DNA of 64,000 nucleotides from the NCBI RefSeq assembly GCF_018614095.1, contig NZ_JAGGOY010000035.1, positions 7,295 to 71,294 of the forward strand, in the 5' to 3' direction. The position numbers and the translations under genes are program-made. Of the stretch, positions 28,454 to 36,579 are shown piece after piece. The notes under the pieces are model-generated. The model was given only the letters and a program-made list of their open reading frames with translations, was not told the origin of the DNA and made no database searches. Source of the DNA: Streptomyces sp. ISL-87. Lineage in GTDB: Bacteria; Actinomycetota; Actinomycetes; Streptomycetales; Streptomycetaceae. Each line of letters opens with the position of its first letter. The first letter of the stretch is position 1.

Positions 28454-30310
28454 ATGGCCGACAGCAGGCTTCCCGAGGGCTGCGCCAGTGCAGACTCGGT
28501 TCTCGACACCTTGAGGGCGGTTGCCGTACGGAATCCGGCTTCTTTCGCCGTCGTGGGTGAATCGGGGCAACTTACTTATGAGGAGCTGCTTGAGCGCTCC
28601 GGAACGCTCGCAGCAGAACTAAGCGCCATAGGAGTGGGCCCCGGCGACCGTGTCGTCGTGGTGCAACCGCCGACGCTGTCGATGATTGTGTCGGTGGCCG
28701 CCGTCATGGCCGCCGGTGCGGCATACGTTCCGGTCGACGCCTCGCAGCCCGAGGCGCGCATCCGCGCGATCGTCGAGGATTCCGGGGCCGTGGCCGTCTT
28801 GTCTGATATGGGGGAGGCGCTGCCGTATTCGGCGAATTCCGGCGTGCCCGTCGTATCCGAATCCATGGCGGCGGCGAACCGGCGACAGCCGGAATGGAAG
28901 AGTCCCGAGCCCGACGGTGTGGCATACGTTGTCTATACCTCCGGCAGTACCGGTGAGCCCAAGGGCGTCCTGGTCAGCCACGGCCAGCTCGCTTACTCCA
29001 CGGCGGCCCGCCGATCGGTGTATCCGGACATCGACCGTTTCCTTCTGGTGTCGCCCCTCGCCTTCGATTCGTCGGTGGCGGGCATCTGGGGCACCCTGAC
29101 CTCCGGTGGATGCCTGGTCGTCGCATCCGATCAGCAGCGTCGCGACCCGGCCGAACTGGCCGCCCTCATCGGCGGATTCGATGTCACGCATACGCTGATG
29201 ATTCCCGCGATGTACCGCATGGTCATCGACTCCGCGGCCTCCGGGCAGGGGAATCTGACATCCCTGCGGTCGGTCACAGTGGCCGGCGAAGCGCTGGACG
29301 ATTCGCTGATTCAGCGGCACTTCGAGGCCGTTCCCGGCGCCGAGTTGGTGAACGAATACGGCCCGAGCGAAGCCACGGTCTGGGCGACCTTCCGCCGGTA
29401 CACGGAGCCCGCCCCTTCGACGATCGGACAGGCCGTCCCCGGCACCCGGTTGTACGTGCTCGACAAGCAGCAGAAGCCGGTTGCCGAAGGCGAGCCCGGA
29501 GAGTTGTGCGTCGCCGGTCCCGGAGTGACGCGCGGATACCTGAACCGCCCGGCCGCCACCGAAGCCGCCTTCCTCGCGGACCCGTGGGGCGAACCGAATG
29601 AACGCCTTTACCGTACAGGCGACTTGGTGCGCCGGAACGAGAGAGGCGAGCTGGAGTTCCTCGGCCGCGTCGACCGTCAGGTGAAACTGCGCGGCCAGCG
29701 TTTGCAGCTCGAAGCCGTGGAACTGGTTCTGCGCGCTGTCGACGGCGTCGCGGACGCCGCGGTCCTCACCGATGCCGAACGCGCCACGCTCATCGCACAT
29801 CTGCGGCTGGACGAGGGCGCCGACGAGGCGGCCGTGCGCAAGGCCGCCGCGGAGGTCTCGCCCGCCGAGTACCGGCCCGACCGCATTCACCTTCACGCGC
29901 GCTTCCCCGTCACGACCAACGGAAAGGTCGACCTGGCGCTCCTGGAACGGAGCGTCCGGGAAACCGGGGCGAAGGAGAGCGAGAAGGCGAATGAGGAACG
30001 GCAGAATTGCGAGGACCTGACCGAGCGGGTCATCGCGGCCTGGCGCGAGGTCCTCGGCGTCGAGACCGTTCCTCCGGACGTCAATTTCTTCGATCTCGGC
30101 GGCAGTTCGCTGACCCTCATGAAGTTGCAGGGCGCGCTCGAACGCCATACGGGACGACACGCAACCGTCGTGTCCCTTTTCCGGCACACGACGGCCACCG
30201 CGCAGGCAAAGGTCCTCCTAGAGGGGGGCGACACCGGAATGACTGACCGTGGTGACCGCGTCCGGCGGCAGGCGCGGCGCCGGGTACGGTCGGAGGGAGA
30301 CCGCATATGA
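28454..30310 (+). CDS. NRPS didomain: adenylation plus carrier protein
   Basis: A 618-residue protein with an A domain (about 15-510) and PCP (about 535-605). A3 is YTSGSTGEPKGVLVSH, A4 is FDSSVAGIWG, A5 NEYGPSEA, A7 YRTGDLV, A10 TNGKVDLA; the carrier Ser is in FFDLGGSSLTLMKL. Hand-aligned specificity residues read D-S-A-L-T-A-E-V-W-K, loosely like codes for aromatic residues such as Tyr, low confidence. ATG 28454 has AACGGGGG upstream; GTG 28445 is possible. It heads a plus-strand operon in which most consecutive genes overlap. Codon usage shows more A/T in its first 400 codons than its neighbours, a possible sign of separate origin. Confidence 0.9.
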   Translation: MADSRLPEGCASADSVLDTLRAVAVRNPASFAVVGESGQLTYEELLERSGTLAAELSAIGVGPGDRVVVVQPPTLSMIVSVAAVMAAGAAYVPVDASQPEARIRAIVEDSGAVAVLSDMGEALPYSANSGVPVVSESMAAANRRQPEWKSPEPDGVAYVVYTSGSTGEPKGVLVSHGQLAYSTAARRSVYPDIDRFLLVSPLAFDSSVAGIWGTLTSGGCLVVASDQQRRDPAELAALIGGFDVTHTLMIPAMYRMVIDSAASGQGNLTSLRSVTVAGEALDDSLIQRHFEAVPGAELVNEYGPSEATVWATFRRYTEPAPSTIGQAVPGTRLYVLDKQQKPVAEGEPGELCVAGPGVTRGYLNRPAATEAAFLADPWGEPNERLYRTGDLVRRNERGELEFLGRVDRQVKLRGQRLQLEAVELVLRAVDGVADAAVLTDAERATLIAHLRLDEGADEAAVRKAAAEVSPAEYRPDRIHLHARFPVTTNGKVDLALLERSVRETGAKESEKANEERQNCEDLTERVIAAWREVLGVETVPPDVNFFDLGGSSLTLMKLQGALERHTGRHATVVSLFRHTTATAQAKVLLEGGDTGMTDRGDRVRRQARRRVRSEGDRI

Positions 30311-31047
30311 CCGTCACGCAGGACTGGCTCCGGTGCGTGACGCCCCGGCCGGAGACCGCCGTCCGACTGATCTGTCTGCCGCACGCCGGCGGATCGGCGT
30401 CCTTCTACGCCGGCTGGGGCGCGCTGCTCCCGCAGGCCGAGGTGCACGCCGTGGCCTACCCCGGCAGGGCGCACCGCTTCGACGACCCGCTCGCCGAGGA
30501 CCTGGTCGAGATGGCCCGCGCGATCGCCGACGCGATCGCCCCGCTGGCCGACAAGCCGCTGGCCCTATTCGGCCACAGCATGGGCGCCGCCGTCGCACTC
30601 GAGACGGCACGGGCCCTGGAAGCGGCCGGCATCCCCGTAGCGCACCTCTTCGCCTCCGGATCGCGCAACGGTCCGCTGCCCGGCCCGCTGCCGCCGCCGT
30701 CGGAGGACCCGGCGGAACTGGTCGAGCAGCTCGTCCGGCTCGGCGGCACCGACCCTGAGCTCGCGAAGGACCCCGACTTCCAGGACCTCGTCCTGCCCTA
30801 CACCCTGGGCGACGGCAAGCTGTTCCACGCGTACCACATGAGCGAAGAACCACTGCTGTGCTGCCCCGTGACCTGCGTCGTCGGCGATGCCGACGACGAC
30901 GCCGACATCCGTCCCTGGGCGAAGATCGCCCCCGAGGGCTTCGTCGAGCACATCGTCGCGGGCGACCACTTCTACCTCTCCGAGTCACCCCCCGACGAGA
31001 TCATCGCGGCCACCTTGGGCGGTCACGGCGAAGGACAGGACGCATGA
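30307..31047 (+). CDS. Type II thioesterase (second of two)
   Basis: A 246-residue editing thioesterase: LPHAGGSASFYAGWG, nucleophile in GHSMG at 89-93, and catalytic His in AGDHFYLSE. This GHSMG form is canonical, unlike the paralogue at 20791. Overlaps the A-PCP stop (ATGA) and the next start (ATGA). It probably cleans mis-acylated carriers or hydrolyses a carrier-bound intermediate off the A-PCP protein directly upstream. Confidence 0.9.
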   Translation: MTVTQDWLRCVTPRPETAVRLICLPHAGGSASFYAGWGALLPQAEVHAVAYPGRAHRFDDPLAEDLVEMARAIADAIAPLADKPLALFGHSMGAAVALETARALEAAGIPVAHLFASGSRNGPLPGPLPPPSEDPAELVEQLVRLGGTDPELAKDPDFQDLVLPYTLGDGKLFHAYHMSEEPLLCCPVTCVVGDADDDADIRPWAKIAPEGFVEHIVAGDHFYLSESPPDEIIAATLGGHGEGQDA

Positions 31048-32375
31048 GCCAGACCACCCAACACACCGACGCCACCGAGAACGACGCGGCGCGCGTCCGC
31101 GACTCGAAGTACGTGTGGCACCCATGGTCGCGCAACGAGGTCGAGCGCGACCGGCTGATGATCGTCCGGGGCGAGGGCTCGCGCGTCTGGGACGCCGCGG
31201 GACGCGAGTACATCGACGCCTCCTCCCTCAACTCCACGGTCGGCTACGGCAACGAGGACGTCATCGCCGCCGCGACCGAGCAGCTCCGCACCCTCCACGG
31301 CGTCGACATGTCCGCGACCAACCACCCGGTCGCCGGCCGTCTCGCCGAGGTCCTCGCCGGGCACCTGCCCGAGAGCCTCTCGCGCACCCTGCTGCTCAAC
31401 AGCGGCTCGGAGGGCATCGAGGCCGCCCTGATGATCGCCTCCTGCTACCGGCGGATCACCGGCGACCCTCGCAACCGCGTCATCACCTTCGCGCAGGGCT
31501 ACCACGGCTCCACGGTCCTCACCCGGACGCTCAGCGGGCTCGTGCCGACCGGCCACCCGTTTCAGCAGCCGATCGAGGTCACCCGGGTCACGCTACCGCT
31601 GCCCGCGGCGGAACTGCGCACCCCCGAGGCCGCCAAGGTGCTCGCGGCCGGCTTCGCCGAGGCCCTCGCCGACGGCGACGCCCCCCTCGCGGTGGTCATC
31701 GAGCCGTTCCTGAACGTCGGCGGAGGCATCGTGCTGCCGCCGGGCTTCCTCACCGAGCTCCGCGCGCTGTGCGACGACGCCAGCGCCCTGCTGATCTTCG
31801 ACGAGATCTTCACCGGCTACGGCCGCACGGGGAAGATGTTCGCCTTCCAGCACGAGGGCGCCGCACCGGACATCCTCGTGTCGAGCAAGGGCCTGGGCGC
31901 CGGCTACGCCCCCATCTCCGCGGTGACGGCACGCCAGGACATCTACGCGGCCTTCGCCGACGACGAGATCATCGGCGGCCTGCGGTACGGCCACACCACC
32001 GCCGGCCACGCCACCGCCGGCGCGGTCGCGATCGCGACCCTCGGCGTCATGGAGCGCGAGGGCCTCGTGGAGAACGCCGAGGACCGGGGCCGCGAACTCC
32101 TCAAGCTGATCGAGCCGCTCCGTACCCTCCCCGGCGTCGTGGACACCCGTGGCCTCGGCCTCGTCGGCGTCGTCGAGATGGCCGACATGGCCACCGCGGC
32201 CGCCCTCGTCGTCAGCTGCCAGGAGCACGGGCTCATGGTGCGGCAGCAGGCCGCCTCCGTCCTCATCTGCCCGCCGCTGACCATCACGAGCGCCGAGGTC
32301 GAGGAGATCGCCGAGCGGATCACCACCGCGACCCGCGCACTCGCGTCGGAGCAGTCCACGGAGCAGTCCATATGA
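31044..32375 (+). CDS. Class III PLP-dependent aminotransferase
   Basis: A 443-residue fold-type I enzyme of the class III (omega) aminotransferase group. N-terminal YVWHPWSRN resembles BioA-like members, the PLP phosphate site is NSGSEGIEAAL, the pyridine-contacting Asp is in LLIFDEIFTGYGRTG, and the Schiff-base Lys is in VSSKGLGAGYAP. These enzymes transfer terminal amino groups (DAPA, ornithine, beta-alanine, amino sugars). Within the operon it could install a terminal amine on the building block activated by the A-PCP protein. Overlaps both neighbours by four bases. Confidence 0.9.
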   Translation: MSQTTQHTDATENDAARVRDSKYVWHPWSRNEVERDRLMIVRGEGSRVWDAAGREYIDASSLNSTVGYGNEDVIAAATEQLRTLHGVDMSATNHPVAGRLAEVLAGHLPESLSRTLLLNSGSEGIEAALMIASCYRRITGDPRNRVITFAQGYHGSTVLTRTLSGLVPTGHPFQQPIEVTRVTLPLPAAELRTPEAAKVLAAGFAEALADGDAPLAVVIEPFLNVGGGIVLPPGFLTELRALCDDASALLIFDEIFTGYGRTGKMFAFQHEGAAPDILVSSKGLGAGYAPISAVTARQDIYAAFADDEIIGGLRYGHTTAGHATAGAVAIATLGVMEREGLVENAEDRGRELLKLIEPLRTLPGVVDTRGLGLVGVVEMADMATAAALVVSCQEHGLMVRQQAASVLICPPLTITSAEVEEIAERITTATRALASEQSTEQSI

Positions 32376-33727
32376 GCGCGGGCATCGATCCCGAAGCCTC
32401 GCTCCACGTCCAGGCGGCGATCAGCGCCAAGCGCGAGGGGCGGACGCTGACCGAGGAATCGGTACGGCGCCTGGTGCACGACTTCATCGACGGCCGGATC
32501 GCTGACCACCAGATGTCGGCCTGGCTGGCGACCGTCGCCTGCATGGGCATGGACCTCAGCGAGACGGCCGCCCTCGCCCTCGCCTACGTCGACACCGGCA
32601 AGCGGCTCCAGCTCGGAGACCCGGCCCGCCCGGTGGTCGACAAGCACAGCACGGGCGGGGTGGGCGACAAGGCCACCCTGATCGTCGTCCCCGTCGTCGC
32701 CGCCTGCGGCGTGCCCGTTGTCAAGCTCAGCGGACGCGGCCTCGGATACGCCGGGGGGACCGTCGACAAGCTGGAGTCCGTGCCTGGCCTCCGGCTCGCG
32801 CTGGACGCCGACGAGCTCCGAAGCGTCGCGGCCGAGGCCGGCATGGTGATCGCCGGACAGAGCGACGACCTGGCCCCGGGCGACGCCGTCACGTACTCCC
32901 TGCGCGACGTGACGGCGACGGTGGAGAGCATCCCGCTGATCGCCGCCAGCATCATCAGCAAGAAGCTGGCGGTCGGCGCCGACTGCGTCGTCCTCGACGT
33001 GAAGTACGGCGACGGCGCCCTCATCGCCGACTACGACGCGGCGGCCGAACTCGCCCGCACCATGGTCGGTCTCGGCGGACGCCTCGGCCTGCGGTGCGAA
33101 GCCATGCTGACCGACATGACCCAGCCCATGGGCCGGGCGGTCGGCAACGCCCTGGAGATCAAGGAAGCCCTCGCGGTCCTCGGCGGACAGCACGTCAGGG
33201 GAGTCTCCGAGACCTGCGCCCTGCTCTCCCGCGTCATGCTCCAGAGCGCCCTCCCGGAGCTGTCGGACGAGGCCGCCGACGAGCGGGTCGCCGAGGCGAT
33301 CTCCTCCGGCGCCGCGCTCGAACAGTTCCTGCGCTGGGCGGAGCTCCAGGGCGCGGACCGAGCCTCCCTGGAAGACCCGGAGCTCCTCCCGGCCGCGCGT
33401 GACGTCACGGAGGTCCGTGCCGACCGCGACGGCTGGATCCACGAGGTCTCCGCGCGCCGCATCGGCGGGGCCGGGCTGCGCGTCGGCGCGGGCCGGATCT
33501 CGGCTGACGCCCCCCTCGACCACGGGGTGGGCATCCTCGTGAACCACCGCATCGGCGACCACGTGACGGCAGGCACCGTCCTGGCGGAGATCCACCACAA
33601 CGGCGGCGACGTGCGCCAGGCCGTCGATGAGGTCACCCAGGCCTTCGTCATCCGTGATCAGCAATGCACACCACCCCTCGCGGTGCGGGACCGCATCCGG
33701 TCGAACGACGTGGCGGACGCTCCGTGA
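32372..33727 (+). CDS. Pyrimidine nucleoside (thymidine) phosphorylase
   Basis: A 451-residue nucleoside phosphorylase-II. Signature blocks are HSTGGVGDKATL (phosphate and ribose site) and KLSGRGLGYAGGTVDKLES, and the C-terminal PYNP domain contains GILVNHRIGDHV. It reversibly cleaves thymidine or uridine to base and (deoxy)ribose-1-phosphate. Length is normal and all binding motifs look intact. It is embedded in a translationally coupled NRPS operon, which argues against plain salvage. It may provide a pyrimidine base or a pentose phosphate for the product, or act on a nucleoside intermediate. Confidence 0.9.
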   Translation: MSAGIDPEASLHVQAAISAKREGRTLTEESVRRLVHDFIDGRIADHQMSAWLATVACMGMDLSETAALALAYVDTGKRLQLGDPARPVVDKHSTGGVGDKATLIVVPVVAACGVPVVKLSGRGLGYAGGTVDKLESVPGLRLALDADELRSVAAEAGMVIAGQSDDLAPGDAVTYSLRDVTATVESIPLIAASIISKKLAVGADCVVLDVKYGDGALIADYDAAAELARTMVGLGGRLGLRCEAMLTDMTQPMGRAVGNALEIKEALAVLGGQHVRGVSETCALLSRVMLQSALPELSDEAADERVAEAISSGAALEQFLRWAELQGADRASLEDPELLPAARDVTEVRADRDGWIHEVSARRIGGAGLRVGAGRISADAPLDHGVGILVNHRIGDHVTAGTVLAEIHHNGGDVRQAVDEVTQAFVIRDQQCTPPLAVRDRIRSNDVADAP

Positions 33728-34722
33728 ACGAGCCGAGGGATGCCTTGACCATGCACGACACCGAGACCACGCACGACACCGACACCACACACGGCACCGA
33801 GATCTCGTACGGCTCCGGGACCGCGTACGGCTCCGAGGCGTTCACCGCCGAGCTGACGCGTGCCGCCGCGCACGTCACCCCGGCCTTCGCCGACCTCCCG
33901 GACCGGCCGCTGACCGTCCGGGGCGCCTCGGAACTCTCCGGCACCGCGGGCGAGGAACTGGCCCGCCAGTACGACGCCCACGGCTTCGCGATCGTCGAAT
34001 TCACCGACGAGCGGGTCACCGAGGACACCCACCTGCTGGCCTGCAAGGCGCTCGGCCTCGGCGAGCCCTTCGTCCCGAAGCTCTACACCCTGGGCAACCG
34101 CGTCGCCCCGCCGGTCTCCGTCATCTCGGCCAGCGTGAACGCCGGTACCGAGGCGGGGAACCACCCGTCCTTCGGCCGCTCCGTCGGCCAGGAACTGCAC
34201 GTCGACGGCACGCTCCAGCCCATGGGCATGATCAAGGCCACGCTGATGTCCTGCCAGACACCGGCGGTGCAGGGCGGGGTCAACACCTTCTTCGACTCGG
34301 TCGGCGCCTACGCCGAGCTGCTGCGCACCGACCTCCCGGCGGCCCTCACCCTGGCGAACCCCCGGGTGCTGGTGCGACGCGCCAACATCAACGGCAGCGA
34401 CGAGGCGAAGACCGGCCCCGTGTACGCGGTGATCGAGGACCGGCTCGTCGGCCACTACTGCCTGACCGACACTGACTCCTTCCAGACGGTCGACGACGTG
34501 TCCCCCGAGGACTTCGCGCGCGGCCTCGCGGCCCTCGCCGAGGCGGCCCGGCCGGGATCGCCGTACTGCCGCACGGTCACGCTGCGGGAGAACCAGGCCG
34601 TCATCTTCGACAACACCCGCCTCTCTCACGGGCGTACGGCCTACGAGGACTCCTCCGGCAACCGTCGCTGCCTGTTCCGCACGCTGCACGTCCGCCATCC
34701 GCAGCCAGAGTCGGCGTCATGA
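33724..34722 (+). CDS. TauD/clavaminate synthase-like Fe(II)/2-oxoglutarate oxygenase
   Basis: A 332-residue oxygenase of the TauD/TfdA superfamily. The proximal HxD is LHVDGTLQP, the distal His and cosubstrate region DNTRLSHGRTAY, and a C-terminal Arg (RRCLFRTLHV) fits 2-oxoglutarate binding. The first 35 residues are a low-complexity run rich in Thr, Asp and His. GTG 33724 overlaps the phosphorylase stop (GTGA), which decides the start. It probably hydroxylates, desaturates or epimerises an amino acid or a carrier-bound intermediate. Confidence 0.85.
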   Translation: MNEPRDALTMHDTETTHDTDTTHGTEISYGSGTAYGSEAFTAELTRAAAHVTPAFADLPDRPLTVRGASELSGTAGEELARQYDAHGFAIVEFTDERVTEDTHLLACKALGLGEPFVPKLYTLGNRVAPPVSVISASVNAGTEAGNHPSFGRSVGQELHVDGTLQPMGMIKATLMSCQTPAVQGGVNTFFDSVGAYAELLRTDLPAALTLANPRVLVRRANINGSDEAKTGPVYAVIEDRLVGHYCLTDTDSFQTVDDVSPEDFARGLAALAEAARPGSPYCRTVTLRENQAVIFDNTRLSHGRTAYEDSSGNRRCLFRTLHVRHPQPESAS

Positions 34723-35747
34723 CGGCCGCCGAGAACCTCCGGGTCCCGCCGGTCGACCACGAACTGGCCGGGCCGTTGCGGGACATCCTGAGCCGACGCC
34801 CGTCGTCCATCACGCCCGACCGCATCCTGACCGACCGGAAGCGCGTCGCCGAGGCGCGGCTGACCGACGCGGAGATCACCCGGGACGGCGCCTTCACGCT
34901 CACGACGGAGAAGCTCCTCGACGGCGACCCCTCGGGGGCGGTCTCGGTGCTGATCGCGCGGCCGACGGGCGCGACCGGGCCGGTGCCCGTCGCGTACGCC
35001 ATCCACGGCGGCGGGATGTTCGCCGGGCACAACCGGAGCGCCGAGCTCAGCCGCGATCTCGACCAGGCTCAGGAACTGGGCATCGCGGTGGTGAGCATCG
35101 ACTACCGGCTCGCCCCCGAGCACCCCGACCCGACCCCCGTCGACGACTGCTACGCGGGCCTGGTCTGGACGATCGAGAACGCGGACCGGTTCGGGCTCGA
35201 CCCGGAGCGCGTCTTCGTCACCGGCGCCAGCGCCGGAGGCGCCCTGGCCGCCGGCGTCGCGCTGAAGGCACGGGACACCGGCGAGGTGTCGGTCATGGGA
35301 CAGCTCCTGCTCTGCCCCATGACCGACGACCGGGTCGACTCCCCCTCCTCCCGCCAGATGGACGGACACGGCATCTGGGACTCGACGTCGAGCGTCACGG
35401 GCTGGACCGCCCTCCTCGGCGACCGCAGGGGCGGACCCGACGTCTCGCCCTACGCGGCCCCGGCCCGCGCCGCGTCCCTGGCCGGGCTGCCGCCCGCGTA
35501 CGTGGAGGTCGGCGCCTTCGAGGCACTGCGCGACGAGACCATCTCGTACGCCGCACGCCTCAGCGCCGAGGGCGTCGACGCCGAACTGCACGTCTGGGGC
35601 GGGGCGTTCCACAGCTTCGACGAGTGGGTGCCCGACGCGACGGTCTCCCACACGGCCCGGCGCGCACGGGCCGACTGGCTGCGGCGGCTGTTCGCGGCCG
35701 CGGACCGTACGGACCACATGAACGACACGAATCACGTGACGAGTTGA
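34719..35747 (+). CDS. Alpha/beta hydrolase fold-3 (HSL/esterase family)
   Basis: A 342-residue hydrolase of the hormone-sensitive-lipase family. Oxyanion motif HGGGMFAGH, nucleophile elbow GASAGG, and catalytic His in GGAFHSFDEW. Cytoplasmic; no signal peptide. Overlaps the oxygenase stop (ATGA). It may cleave an ester, amide or lactone in the pathway or release a carrier-bound chain. Its stop codon lies within a 9-base tandem repeat. Confidence 0.9.
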   Translation: MTAAENLRVPPVDHELAGPLRDILSRRPSSITPDRILTDRKRVAEARLTDAEITRDGAFTLTTEKLLDGDPSGAVSVLIARPTGATGPVPVAYAIHGGGMFAGHNRSAELSRDLDQAQELGIAVVSIDYRLAPEHPDPTPVDDCYAGLVWTIENADRFGLDPERVFVTGASAGGALAAGVALKARDTGEVSVMGQLLLCPMTDDRVDSPSSRQMDGHGIWDSTSSVTGWTALLGDRRGGPDVSPYAAPARAASLAGLPPAYVEVGAFEALRDETISYAARLSAEGVDAELHVWGGAFHSFDEWVPDATVSHTARRARADWLRRLFAAADRTDHMNDTNHVTS

Positions 35748-35767
35748 ACGAGTTGAACGAGTTGAAC
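35741..35767 (+). repeat. Three tandem copies of a 9-base unit
   Basis: GAGTTGAAC occurs three times in a row at 35741-35749, 35750-35758 and 35759-35767. The first copy contains the stop codon of the hydrolase gene; the rest fills the short gap before the LamG gene, replacing the tight overlaps seen elsewhere in this operon. Confidence 0.9.
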
Positions 35768-35785
35768 GACAGAAATGTGAGTGCG

Positions 35786-36562
35786 ATGACTGACGCCGAG
35801 AACAACAACCGCCCCGTCCTCAAGGGCTTCTGGGAGATGACCGACGGGTCGGGCAGCAGCGTCGCCGACTCCTCCGGCAACGGCCTGACCCTCACGACGG
35901 CCGGCGAGCCGAACTGGGTGAGCGGCCCGGAGGGCACCGCGGGTGCCCTCTCCTTCAGCGACTCGCTGAGCTTCGCCAGCGAGAGCGGGGCCGTGGCCAC
36001 CGACCAGAGCTTCAGCGTGGCCGCCTGGCTCCGCCTGGACAGCGCCCTCACCGGCGCCGAGCCGGCCTTCCCGAAGGACTGGTACGCCTGGACCGCCGTC
36101 GCGCAGAGCGGCTCGTACCACAGCCCCTTCTACCTCGGCGTGCGGAACATCGAGTACGGCGGTGAGGGCACCGGCGACTTCCACATGCACTGGAACTTCA
36201 CCGCCTCCCCGATCGACGGCTCGGACGACGGCCCGGTCGACTGGATCCACGCGCACTCCTCTAAGGAGCTCACGTCCGCCGAGGTCGATCAGTGGGTTTT
36301 CGTCGTCGGCGTGTACGACCTCGAGGCCGGCGCCGCGCGCATCTACGTGCCGACCCAAGCCGACCGCGGCGAGGAGAAGCTCCCGGAGGGCTGGCCGAAG
36401 TGGAACGGCGACCTGAGCGTCCAGCTCGGCCACGCCTGGTTCCGTGACGAGTACGTCGACCAGTGGCCCGGCTCGGTCGGCCCGGTCCGCATCTACTCCG
36501 GCGTCCTGACCGAGGCCGACGCGACCAGCCTGTACGAGCGCGGCCAGCTCGCGGGCGAGTAG
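35786..36562 (+). CDS. LamG-fold (concanavalin A-like) domain protein
   Basis: A 258-residue protein that is almost entirely one LamG/concanavalin A-like jelly roll: FWEMTDGSGSSVADSSGNG, LSFSDSL, FSVAAWLRLD, and the closing VGPVRIYSGVLTEADATSLY, which is the classical LamG tail. There is no signal peptide or transmembrane segment, which is odd because this fold is usually extracellular and sugar-binding. ATG 35786 is chosen; GTG 35777 in frame is also possible. Neither has a strong ribosome site, so it may be coupled to the upstream gene. Function in the cluster is unknown; a non-catalytic binding role or an unrecognised enzyme is possible. Confidence 0.85.
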   Translation: MTDAENNNRPVLKGFWEMTDGSGSSVADSSGNGLTLTTAGEPNWVSGPEGTAGALSFSDSLSFASESGAVATDQSFSVAAWLRLDSALTGAEPAFPKDWYAWTAVAQSGSYHSPFYLGVRNIEYGGEGTGDFHMHWNFTASPIDGSDDGPVDWIHAHSSKELTSAEVDQWVFVVGVYDLEAGAARIYVPTQADRGEEKLPEGWPKWNGDLSVQLGHAWFRDEYVDQWPGSVGPVRIYSGVLTEADATSLYERGQLAGE

Positions 36563-36579
36563 TAGCGGAGACGTACGAA

